Part shown: piece after piece, positions 7,448-15,153 of the stretch
Position numbering within the stretch: position 1 is the stretch's first letter
Layout of the letters: each line of letters begins with the position of its first letter
From: Oscillospiraceae bacterium
GTDB taxonomy: Bacteria > Bacillota > Clostridia > Oscillospirales > Oscillospiraceae
Length of the DNA: 51,729 nucleotides
Assembly (NCBI GenBank): GCA_017516925.1
Contig: JAFXAQ010000056.1
Coordinates: 1-51,729 of the forward strand
Direction of reading: 5' to 3'
Program-made: the position numbers and the translations under genes
Notes under the pieces: generated by a model
The model's database searches: none
What the model was told of the DNA's origin: nothing
The model's input: the letters and a program-made list of their open reading frames with translations, nothing else

Positions 7448-7470
7448 CGCAGGGAGGAAAACTCCCTGCG
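7448..7470 (-). terminator. Terminator of the 6S RNA gene
   Basis: Perfect 9-bp stem (7470-7462 and 7456-7448) with a 5-nt loop, followed on the minus strand by TTTTT at 7447-7443. Confidence 0.85.
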
Positions 7471-7670
7471 CCAACCCGCCATAGCCGTGGTGTATCCAGT
7501 TATGACCTGCACGATAAGGCAGGTGGGTTGCCGCTTCCGGCCTTCGCTGCTCCCAACGTCCGCCTATCGTCAAAGCGTAGGCGGGAGGTCTGCAATCCGA
7601 CAGGAAAGTCTAACATCCCTAGATATAGATGTGGGTCCAAAAGGATACCGCACGCACAAGGCAGGCTGCT
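7471..7670 (-). ncRNA. ssrS: Probable 6S RNA
   Basis: 6S RNA sequesters the sigma-A RNA polymerase holoenzyme by mimicking an open promoter. This roughly 200-nt non-coding stretch folds as a rod. The minus-strand 5' end (AGCCTGCCTTGTG...GGTATCC) pairs over about 25 positions with the 3' end (GGATACACCACGG...GGCGGGTT) with small internal loops. Shorter helices follow around a central open region, and a strong terminator comes directly after. Size, rod shape and terminator fit 6S RNA. It begins right after the DUF1292 stop codon, so its promoter lies inside that gene or it is processed from a joint transcript. A covariance-model search would settle the identity. Confidence 0.65.
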
Positions 7671-7671
7671 G

Positions 7672-7950
7672 TTATTCTTCTTCGTCCTCTTCGTAAAGCT
7701 GGTCCATAATCAAGGAATACACAGCTTCCAACTCTTCTTCATCCTCAATTGCCGCCAGGATGGGTTCGCCATCCTCCTCGACGGATTTCAAAATACTGAC
7801 CTCGGGATTGTCATTTTCTTCGCCGTCAGCCAGCGTAACCGCTAAATAGGTTTCACCGTTGTACTCCAGAGTACTGAGCACTTCCAGATCGAACTCTGTG
7901 CCGTCCTCGTCCACAATGGTCATAAAATCAGAACCGAAATCATCAATCAT
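7672..7950 (-). CDS. DUF1292 domain-containing protein (YrzB-like)
   Basis: A 92-aa very acidic protein with ITIVDEDGTEFDLEVLST-like opening, YNGETYLAVTLAD and an E-rich end (YEEDEEE), matching DUF1292. Family members are often near yqgF in Firmicutes, as roughly here; their function is not established. AAGGAGGT precedes the ATG. A weak promoter candidate (TTGTCG at 8061-8056, TATCTT at 8037-8032, 18-bp spacer) lies upstream. The stop codon abuts the 5' end of the putative 6S RNA. Confidence 0.85.
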   Translation of the reverse strand: MIDDFGSDFMTIVDEDGTEFDLEVLSTLEYNGETYLAVTLADGEENDNPEVSILKSVEEDGEPILAAIEDEEELEAVYSLIMDQLYEEDEEE

Positions 7951-8119
7951 TGCAAATACCTCCTTGGTTTCCTGCTTTTATTTTAAAGGGAAATGACCTG
8001 AAAATCAAGAGGAAATCCGATTCTTGCACTGAAGATAATGAAATTTTCAGACAGTCGACAAAAAAACACATAATTTACGATTTATTTATAAAATAATGCT
8101 TTCGTTTTTTTGCCGGGTG

Positions 8120-8128
8120 TGCTATAAT
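8120..8128 (+). promoter_or_regulatory. Extended -10 promoter for the PBP1A gene
   Basis: TGCTATAAT is an extended -10 element. No good -35 box is visible 17 bp upstream. The 264-bp spacer from 7951 holds this and the weak divergent DUF1292 promoter; nothing else was recognised. Confidence 0.55.
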
Positions 8129-8214
8129 GATATGAGTGGTATTGTGTTTATATGCATAATTATTGGAGAAAATTTCACTAAGCGGGTATTCGCCTGAGAT
8201 GTGGAGGTCATAAT

Positions 8215-10890
8215 ATGTCGAAAAAGAATAAGGATAATTCCCAGCAGCACCAGGACTGGAGACCGCACTGGTCGCTGGAAATGGTTTATAAGGTCTGGAT
8301 GATTGTGTTTACCTGCATCAAGGTAGTGGGCGGCGCATTGGCAACCGTGCTTTTGATTGGCATTGTGTGCGTGTTTTCTGTTGCCGGTGTGCTGGGTGAC
8401 TATCTGGAAAACGACATCCTGCCCACTGCGGATTTGGTGCTGGAAAATTATGAAATGGATGCGCCCTCCTATGTGTACAGCGTTAATGACAAAGGCGAGA
8501 TTGCGGTTTTGCAGGAGCTTTACGCCAGCACAGACTGGAAGAAGGCTGACTATGAGGACATTCCCAAGGCGCTGATTAACGCAGCTATCGCTATCGAGGA
8601 TAAGCGTTTTTATGAACACCAGGGTGTGGACTGGTTTACCACCCTGAAGGCCTTTGCCAATATGTTCTTTGGTGATAAAACGGTGGGCGGCTCCAGTATC
8701 ACCCAGCAACTGATTAAGAATATCACGGAAGATGACAGCGTGACCATTCAGCGTAAGGTGTTGGAATTTTTCCGGGCAACGGTTGTTGAGAAGAATTACG
8801 ATAAAAAGGTCATTATAGAGGAATACCTGAACTCTATTTATTTGGGACAGGGCTGCCGTGGTGTCAAAAGCGCTGCAGAAGCTTATTTTGGTAAGGAGCT
8901 GCAAACCCTGACCATTGCCGAATGTGCCAGCCTGATCAGCATTACCAATAATCCCTCCTTGTTTAATCCCTACGGCGAAAAGGAATTTGAATACAATGGG
9001 GAAGTGATGAACGGACGCCAGAGAAACCGTCAGCGCCAGCTGCTGGTTCTGGGCGAGCTGTTGAATCAGGGGTATATCACCAGAGAAGAATACGATGAAG
9101 CGGTGGCTCAGGAGCTTGTTCTGAAAAACAAGATTGACCCGGAGGATAAATGGGTGGAATGCTCCAACGAAGCCTGTGGCTACGAGGGTATGCGTAAGAC
9201 CTATCATAAAGACGGCGATGTGATTAAATGCCCCCTGTGCAATGCTGTTCCGGATGAAATTGCCGACGCCTCTCAGGAGGTCTATTCCTACTTTGTGGAC
9301 GTGGTCATTCAGGACGTAGCCAAGGCCATGGCGAAGAAGGACGGTGTGGATAAGTGGAATGACGATATCTGGAAGACCTATGCCGACCGCATCAACCGCG
9401 GCGGTTACCACATCTACTCTACCATTGATACGGACGTTCAAAACCAGATAGATAAGATTTATAAAAATCTGGAAAACATTCCCAAGACAAAGAGTGCCCA
9501 GCAGCTGCAGTCTGCCATTGTGGTTATTGATAATGAAACCGGTGATATTGCAGGTATGGCTGGCGGTGTGGGTACGGAAAAAGCCCATTTCGGTCAAAAC
9601 CGTGCTACCAAATCCAAGCTGCAGTCCGGCTCCTCTATTAAGCCGCTGACCATTTATGCAGCGGGCTTTGAGCAGGGCAATCTCTCTCCGGCTACTGTGA
9701 TTAAGGATATGCCCACTTCCTATAAAAACGGCTCCGGCTATCCCAAGAATGTAGACCGTGAATACAACTATACCAGCACAATCTTTAACGGCATTGTGGA
9801 ATCTGTGAATGCGGTTGCCGCCAATACCTTAAATAAAATCGGCGTCAACTACGGCTTTGATTTTGCCACCCAGAAGTTCCGTCTGTCCACCCTGGTGGAG
9901 GATGACATTCAGATTGCGTCTCTGGCTTTGGGCGCACAGTATTACGGTGTAACTGTCCGGGATATGGCAAGTGCCTTTGCGACCTTTGCCAACGACGGTA
10001 CCTACCGCAGTGGCAGAACCTGGCTTAAGGTTTATGACAGCAAGGGCAATGTGGTGCTGGAAAACGAACAGACTTCTGAGGAAGTTCTTAGCAAGAAGAC
10101 GATAAACTACACCAACTATTGCCTGACCAATGCAGTCATCAGCGGTACCGGTAAGAAGGCGAATTTTGACTCCGGATATGTGGCAGGTAAGACCGGTACT
10201 ACCTCCAGCGCCCGTGATAAGTGGTTCTGTGGTTTTACCAGTCGATATACGGCAGCTGTCTGGACCGGCTATGATATGCCGGAGAAAATCAATCTGTCAG
10301 GTAATCCTGCTATAACCCTGTGGCGGAAAGTGATGGAGCCGCTCCACGATGGATTGAAGCTCGAGAAGCTTTACGACAGCAGCAAGATGCGCTCTGTTAC
10401 TGTTTGCCTGGATAGCGGCAAGCAGGCGACAGCTGCCTGTAAAAACGACGTCCGTGGCGACCGGACACAAACGGTCCTGGCATATTCTGAGGACATTCCC
10501 AGTGGCTCCTGCACCAGCCACGTGTCGGTTTCCTGTTGCTCCGGTGGCGGTGTTGCCACGGAGTACTGCCGGAAATTTGCCGCAGTGGATAAATCCGTGG
10601 TAATTGCAGATAGGTCCTTGGCAAAGTTGACGCAGAAAGATGTGGATGAAATCTTTAAAGCGAAAGGCTCCGGCATTAAGGATGTTTATTTACAGGACAA
10701 CTATGTGTATTTGGTAGATTCCGATGGCAAGGATGCCACCTTCAAGGGAATCGACGGCAAATTGAAGCAGACGACAAACGCACCGTATTTGCTGTGCCCT
10801 GCGCACACGGAGAGTGCTTGGAATGCGTACCAGTCTAAGCATCCGGTTACTCCGGAGGTAACGGAGCCCGCTGCGCCTGCAGCAAACTGA
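8215..10890 (+). CDS. Class A penicillin-binding protein (PBP1A family)
   Basis: A bifunctional peptidoglycan synthase of 891 aa. It has a cytoplasmic N-terminus and one transmembrane helix (about 28-60). The GT51 glycosyltransferase domain has EDKRFYEHQGVD (catalytic Glu at about 128) and GGSSITQQLIKN. The transpeptidase domain has SxxK at S473-K476 and KTGT at 659-662. Between the two domains sits an unusual insert with C316-x4-C321 and C339-x2-C342, resembling a zinc ribbon. A cysteine-containing segment follows the transpeptidase domain. GGAGG precedes the ATG. No pbp-specific partner gene is adjacent. The overall class is secure; the role of the insert is unknown. Confidence 0.93.
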   Translation: MSKKNKDNSQQHQDWRPHWSLEMVYKVWMIVFTCIKVVGGALATVLLIGIVCVFSVAGVLGDYLENDILPTADLVLENYEMDAPSYVYSVNDKGEIAVLQELYASTDWKKADYEDIPKALINAAIAIEDKRFYEHQGVDWFTTLKAFANMFFGDKTVGGSSITQQLIKNITEDDSVTIQRKVLEFFRATVVEKNYDKKVIIEEYLNSIYLGQGCRGVKSAAEAYFGKELQTLTIAECASLISITNNPSLFNPYGEKEFEYNGEVMNGRQRNRQRQLLVLGELLNQGYITREEYDEAVAQELVLKNKIDPEDKWVECSNEACGYEGMRKTYHKDGDVIKCPLCNAVPDEIADASQEVYSYFVDVVIQDVAKAMAKKDGVDKWNDDIWKTYADRINRGGYHIYSTIDTDVQNQIDKIYKNLENIPKTKSAQQLQSAIVVIDNETGDIAGMAGGVGTEKAHFGQNRATKSKLQSGSSIKPLTIYAAGFEQGNLSPATVIKDMPTSYKNGSGYPKNVDREYNYTSTIFNGIVESVNAVAANTLNKIGVNYGFDFATQKFRLSTLVEDDIQIASLALGAQYYGVTVRDMASAFATFANDGTYRSGRTWLKVYDSKGNVVLENEQTSEEVLSKKTINYTNYCLTNAVISGTGKKANFDSGYVAGKTGTTSSARDKWFCGFTSRYTAAVWTGYDMPEKINLSGNPAITLWRKVMEPLHDGLKLEKLYDSSKMRSVTVCLDSGKQATAACKNDVRGDRTQTVLAYSEDIPSGSCTSHVSVSCCSGGGVATEYCRKFAAVDKSVVIADRSLAKLTQKDVDEIFKAKGSGIKDVYLQDNYVYLVDSDGKDATFKGIDGKLKQTTNAPYLLCPAHTESAWNAYQSKHPVTPEVTEPAAPAAN

Positions 10891-10904
10891 TTAAGGAGAA
10901 ATCA

Positions 10905-11771
10905 ATGATTTGGATATCGGATGAATGGAAGGATTATGAAGTCCTGGATACCTCCAACGGAGAGCGTTTGGAGCGATGGGGCAAGTATATCCTTGTCCGG
11001 CCGGACCCGCAGGTAATCTGGAACACACCCCATATTGACCCAGCCTGGAAAAAGTATGATGCCCGGTATCTGCGTTCCAATACCGGCGGCGGTCACTGGT
11101 CTGACCACAAGCTTCCGGAGCGTTGGCAAATTCGTTATAAGGACTACCTGACCTTTAATGTAAAGCCTATGAACTTTAAGCATACCGGCGTGTTTCCGGA
11201 GCAGGCAGCCAACTGGGATTTTATCCGTGAGAAGGTTGCCTCTGCCGGACGTCCTGTCCGGGTGCTGAACCTGTTTGCTTATTCCGGAGGCGCCACCCTT
11301 GCAGCGGCTGCAGGCGGCGCAGAGGTCTACCATGTGGATGCCTCCAAGGGCATGGTTGCCTGGGCCAAGGAAAATGCCAAGTCCTCCGGACTGGCAGATA
11401 AGCCGATACACTGGATTGTGGATGACTGCGGAAAGTTTATCCAGCGTGAAATTCGCCGGGGTCGTCGGTATGACGGCATCATTATGGACCCACCCAGCTA
11501 TGGCCGGGGACCCAGCGGGGAAATCTGGAAAATGGAAACCAGCTTCTATCCGTTTTTGCTGGAAACTGCCAAGCTGTTAACGGATAATCCGTTGTTTGTA
11601 ATTATCAACTCTTACACAACCGGTCTTGCGCCGTCTGCTGTGGGCTATGCTTCGGATGTTGTGTTCGGCAGCATCCACGGCGGCAAGACAGCAGTAGGGG
11701 AGTTAGGGCTTCCGGTACGCTCCACAGGGCAATTTTTGCCTTGCGGCTCCACCGGACGCTGGACACCTTAA
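10905..11771 (+). CDS. Class I SAM-dependent methyltransferase, RlmI/COG1092-like
   Basis: A 288-aa putative 23S rRNA cytosine-5 methyltransferase. It has a SAM-binding motif (VLNLFAYSGGATLAAAAGG, about residues 123-141) and the catalytic motif DPPSYGRGP starting at D195. It lacks the N-terminal PUA domain of E. coli RlmI, a shorter form that is common in Clostridia. AAGGAG precedes the ATG, 14 nt after the PBP stop, so co-transcription with the PBP gene is likely. The substrate base is inferred from the family only. Confidence 0.85.
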   Translation: MIWISDEWKDYEVLDTSNGERLERWGKYILVRPDPQVIWNTPHIDPAWKKYDARYLRSNTGGGHWSDHKLPERWQIRYKDYLTFNVKPMNFKHTGVFPEQAANWDFIREKVASAGRPVRVLNLFAYSGGATLAAAAGGAEVYHVDASKGMVAWAKENAKSSGLADKPIHWIVDDCGKFIQREIRRGRRYDGIIMDPPSYGRGPSGEIWKMETSFYPFLLETAKLLTDNPLFVIINSYTTGLAPSAVGYASDVVFGSIHGGKTAVGELGLPVRSTGQFLPCGSTGRWTP

Positions 11772-11783
11772 GGAGGGAAACCT

Positions 11784-12632
11784 TTGAGCACAGCGATTTC
11801 TGTAGAGCATTTATCCTATACCTATCCGGGCGTGGACAACACGCCCGGCATTGCCGTATTTGAGGATATGAACCTGCAAATTGAAGCAGGCAGCTTTGTT
11901 GCGGTTCTGGGCAGTAATGGGTGCGGAAAATCCACCCTTGCCAAGCATTTTAATTCCATATTGCTCCCCTGCGGCGGTAAGGTTTATGTTTGCGGAATCA
12001 ATACTGCTGATGCAGAGCGTGTGATTTCTGTACGCAGAAATGTAGGGATGGTATTCCAGAATCCGGATAACCAGATTGTTGCCAATGTGGTGGAGGAGGA
12101 TGTAGCCTTCGGTCCGGAGAATTTGGGTGTTGCCAGCCCTGTGATTCGTCAGAGAGTGGATAGGGCATTAAAGCAGGTCGGTATGTTTGCATACCGGGAC
12201 CATGCGCCCCACTTGCTTTCCGGCGGTCAAAAGCAACGGATTGCCATTGCCGGCGTGATTGCGATGGAACCGAAATGTATTGTATTGGACGAACCCACAG
12301 CAATGCTGGACCCCCGGGGCAGAAAGGAAGTCATGGACACCATTTTGACCCTGAACCGGGAAAAGCATATTACAGTGGTTCTGATTACCCACCATATGTC
12401 GGAGGCAGCCCAGGCACAGCGTGTAGTTGTGCTGGAAAAGGGCGCTGTTGCGGCAGACGGCACACCGCAGGAGGTTTTCTCTCAGGTGGAGCTATTACAC
12501 AGACTGCGTCTGGCGGCGCCGGAAACGGTGGAATTATGTTACGAATTAAACAAAAACGGCTTTGCGCTGCCCTTAACGAAGCTCAGCGCAGAAGACTGTG
12601 CGCTTGCACTTTATGAAGCGATAAAGGCTTGA
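11784..12632 (+). CDS. ecfA1: Energy-coupling factor transporter ATPase EcfA1
   Basis: ATPase of the ECF importer module that energises uptake of vitamins and trace metals through exchangeable S components. The 282-aa protein has Walker A GSNGCGKST, Q-loop VFQNPDNQ, signature LSGGQKQR and Walker B LDEPTAMLD. The start is TTG at 11784, preceded by AAGGAGGG. It is the first of the ecfA1-ecfA2-ecfT-truA run. No S component lies nearby, so this is a shared (group II) module. Confidence 0.94.
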   Translation: MSTAISVEHLSYTYPGVDNTPGIAVFEDMNLQIEAGSFVAVLGSNGCGKSTLAKHFNSILLPCGGKVYVCGINTADAERVISVRRNVGMVFQNPDNQIVANVVEEDVAFGPENLGVASPVIRQRVDRALKQVGMFAYRDHAPHLLSGGQKQRIAIAGVIAMEPKCIVLDEPTAMLDPRGRKEVMDTILTLNREKHITVVLITHHMSEAAQAQRVVVLEKGAVAADGTPQEVFSQVELLHRLRLAAPETVELCYELNKNGFALPLTKLSAEDCALALYEAIKA

Positions 12633-12646
12633 CGGAGGAAAACAAC

Positions 12647-13510
12647 GTGGCACCTATTTTGCAGGTTCAAAACCTACAACATATCTATAGTATTGGTACG
12701 CCCTTTGAGCACATTGCGCTGGAAAATGTGTCCTTCAGCGTGGAAAGAGGGGAATTTATCGGCATTATCGGTCATACCGGTTCCGGAAAATCTACCCTGA
12801 TTCAGCACTTGAACGGACTGCTCAAGCCTACCGACGGTAAGGTTTTGCTGGACGGTCAGGATATCTGGTCCGATAAGGCCTTGGCACGAGCCTGCCGTTT
12901 CCGTGTGGGCTTGGTGTTCCAGTATCCGGAGTACCAGCTGTTTGAGGAAACGGTATATAAGGACATTGCCTTTGGACCGAAAAATATGGGGCTGAAGCCT
13001 GAAGAAATTGACCGCAGAGTGCGCCAGGCTGCCGATTTTGTGGGTATTTTGCCTGAGCAGCTGGAGGTGTCTCCTTTTGACTTGTCCGGTGGACAAAAGC
13101 GCCGGGTAGCCATTGCCGGTGTGATTGCTATGGAGCCGGAGGTTTTGATTTTGGATGAGCCTACCGCCGGTTTGGACCCGGAGGGGCGTGAGGAAATTTT
13201 GCGAAATATCGAAGACTATCGTAAGGCGAAAAACGCAACGGTTATGATGGTCAGTCATTCCATGTCGGATGTAGCCCGCCTGACGGACCGGCTTTTGGTG
13301 ATGAACGGCGCGCATCTGGCTATGGACGGAACACCTGCAGAAGTTTTTGGGAATGCCGAGGAGCTGCTGGAGATGGGACTGGATATCCCGGAAATTACAG
13401 AGGTATTTTTGCATCTGCGCCGTATGGGCCTGGATGTTCCTCAGGTATATACCGTTGACCAGGCAGTGCAGGTGCTGGCAGGGTTAAAAGGGGGTAATGC
13501 AAATGCTTAA
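12647..13510 (+). CDS. ecfA2: Energy-coupling factor transporter ATPase EcfA2
   Basis: The second ECF ATPase, 287 aa as read here. It has Walker A GHTGSGKST, Q-loop VFQYPEYQ, signature LSGGQKRR and Walker B LDEPTAGLD. The GTG at 12647 is preferred because CGGAGG lies 8 nt upstream; an in-frame TTG at 12629 has no comparable site, though it would overlap the ecfA1 stop. EcfA1 and EcfA2 form a heterodimer on EcfT. Confidence 0.93.
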   Translation: MAPILQVQNLQHIYSIGTPFEHIALENVSFSVERGEFIGIIGHTGSGKSTLIQHLNGLLKPTDGKVLLDGQDIWSDKALARACRFRVGLVFQYPEYQLFEETVYKDIAFGPKNMGLKPEEIDRRVRQAADFVGILPEQLEVSPFDLSGGQKRRVAIAGVIAMEPEVLILDEPTAGLDPEGREEILRNIEDYRKAKNATVMMVSHSMSDVARLTDRLLVMNGAHLAMDGTPAEVFGNAEELLEMGLDIPEITEVFLHLRRMGLDVPQVYTVDQAVQVLAGLKGGNANA

Positions 13511-14309
13511 AGACATTACCCTTGGTCAGTATTTCCCGGGAAATTCTCCGGTGCATCGGCTGGACCCCAGAACCAAACTGTTGCTTTTGATTGCCTACAT
13601 CGTGGCGCTGTTTACCGCCTCGAATTGGCTGACCTATGGGGTTGTGTTTGCCTTTTTGGCGGTAGGCATTACGCTTTCTGCGATTCCTTTAAAATCCTTT
13701 GTGCATGGGATGAAGCCGCTGGTATTTATTCTGGTGTTTACCGGCATTTTGAACCTGTTTTTTACCACAGGTGAAAAGCTGTTGGTGCATTTCTGGATCA
13801 TCCATATCTATTGGGAGGGCATTGTTCGGGCGTTATTTATGATGAGCCGGATTTTAATGCTTTTGTGCGGTACCTTTTTGCTTACCTATACCACGTCCCC
13901 TATTTCCTTGACCGATGGCTTGGAATCCCTTTTGTCACCGCTGAAGAAAATTCATCTTCCGGTTCATGAACTGTCTATGATGATGTGTATTGCGTTGCGG
14001 TTTATTCCTACCCTGATTGAGGAAACAGATAAGATTATGTCTGCCCAGAAGGCAAGAGGCGCAGATTTTGAAAGCGGCAATCTGGTGCAGCGGGTAAAAG
14101 CGTTGATACCCATTTTAGTACCCCTGTTCATCAGTGCCTTCCGCCGAGCCGATGAGCTGGCAACGGCTATGGAATGCCGCTGCTATCAAGGTGGCGACGG
14201 AAGAACCAAAATGAAGCTTCTTCGTTATAAGTTGAGAGATTATAAGGCCTTTTTGCTGGGAGCGCTGCTGCTGACGGTGGTATTTGTGCTTCGAGGCTTT
14301 GGTCTGTGA
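13503..14309 (+). CDS. ecfT: Energy-coupling factor transporter transmembrane protein EcfT
   Basis: The membrane scaffold linking the two ATPases to S components. It is 268 aa with several hydrophobic helices, the early LDPRTKLLLLIAY motif, and the coupling-helix motif AQKARGADFESGN (about residues 180-192). Two in-frame ATGs exist; 13503 is chosen because AGGGGG lies 8 nt upstream, while 13497 is too close to it. It overlaps the ecfA2 end by a few bases. Confidence 0.93.
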   Translation: MLKDITLGQYFPGNSPVHRLDPRTKLLLLIAYIVALFTASNWLTYGVVFAFLAVGITLSAIPLKSFVHGMKPLVFILVFTGILNLFFTTGEKLLVHFWIIHIYWEGIVRALFMMSRILMLLCGTFLLTYTTSPISLTDGLESLLSPLKKIHLPVHELSMMMCIALRFIPTLIEETDKIMSAQKARGADFESGNLVQRVKALIPILVPLFISAFRRADELATAMECRCYQGGDGRTKMKLLRYKLRDYKAFLLGALLLTVVFVLRGFGL

Positions 14310-14316
14310 GGTTTCT

Positions 14317-15090
14317 ATGCGTAATATCGCTTTGTTTTTAACCTATGAGGGCACATCCTACCACGGCTGGCAGATGCAGAAAAATCTGGCAACGGTACAG
14401 CAAACCCTGGAAAAGGCGATTGCTTCTGTGGTGGGTCATCAGGTCCATGTTACCGGTTGTGGCAGAACCGATGCCGGTGTCCACGCAAAATGCTATGTTG
14501 CCAATTTCCGCACAAGCTCCACCATTCCCTGTGACCGCTTGCCCTATGCTTTAAACACACATTTGCCTGCGGATGTGGTAGTGACGAAGGCGTTTGCGGT
14601 CCATGAGGACTTCAATGCCATTGGCTCCTGTGCGAAAAAGGAATATACCTATTTGATTTATAATTCCCGGGTACGTGATCCCTTCTATGTGAACAGAGCC
14701 TGGTTCTATCCCAAGCATCTGGACGAGAAGGTTATGCAGGCAGCTGCAGACCAATTTGTCGGCACACACGATTTTGCCGCAGTGCGTTCTGTCGGTACGG
14801 ATGTCAAATCCACTGTCCGCACCGTATACTATTACAATGTAGAACGTCGGGGTAATTTGATTTTGCTCCGTGTTTGCGCCAACGGATTTCTGTATAATAT
14901 GGCAAGAGCCATGGCAGGTACTGTGGTGTATGCCGCAGAAGGGAAGATTAAGCCGGAAGAAATCGGTGGGATTTTGGATTCCGGGAACCGTACCGCAGCC
15001 GGTCCCACAGTGCCCCCGGGCGGTCTTTATATGACACACCTGTGGTATGATGACGGTGTGGAAAATTTTGAATGTGCCGAAAGTTTATAA
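14317..15090 (+). CDS. truA: tRNA pseudouridine(38-40) synthase TruA
   Basis: TruA isomerises uridines 38-40 in the tRNA anticodon arm. The 257-aa protein contains GCGRTDAGVHA with the catalytic Asp at D52, plus YEGTSYHGWQ at the N-terminus and FLYNMARAMAGT near the end. GAGG precedes the ATG at 14317, 7 nt after the ecfT stop. In many Firmicutes ecfT-truA is followed by rplM-rpsI; here rpsI is about 36 kb away and a Clp ATPase gene follows. Confidence 0.95.
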   Translation: MRNIALFLTYEGTSYHGWQMQKNLATVQQTLEKAIASVVGHQVHVTGCGRTDAGVHAKCYVANFRTSSTIPCDRLPYALNTHLPADVVVTKAFAVHEDFNAIGSCAKKEYTYLIYNSRVRDPFYVNRAWFYPKHLDEKVMQAAADQFVGTHDFAAVRSVGTDVKSTVRTVYYYNVERRGNLILLRVCANGFLYNMARAMAGTVVYAAEGKIKPEEIGGILDSGNRTAAGPTVPPGGLYMTHLWYDDGVENFECAESL

Positions 15091-15117
15091 ATTATTCGCT
15101 TTTTTGTACCGAAAATG

Positions 15118-15126
15118 TGCTATAGT
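15118..15126 (+). promoter_or_regulatory. Extended -10 promoter of the ClpE-like gene
   Basis: TGCTATAGT is an extended -10 element 28 bp before the ATG; no strong -35 box. No CtsR operator (GGTCAAA repeats) is seen, although clpE genes often carry one. Confidence 0.5.
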
Positions 15127-15153
15127 TTCCCCAGAGAAAGGTCGTGAAGTTTT

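Noticed and set aside
7487..7845. Plus-strand open frames over the non-coding block
   Set aside because: They cover the structured probable 6S RNA and the antisense of the DUF1292 gene; there is no RBS.
8122..9597. 491-codon minus-strand open frame
   Set aside because: It lies opposite the PBP1A gene, which has clear motifs and an RBS; the antisense frame has no recognisable domain.
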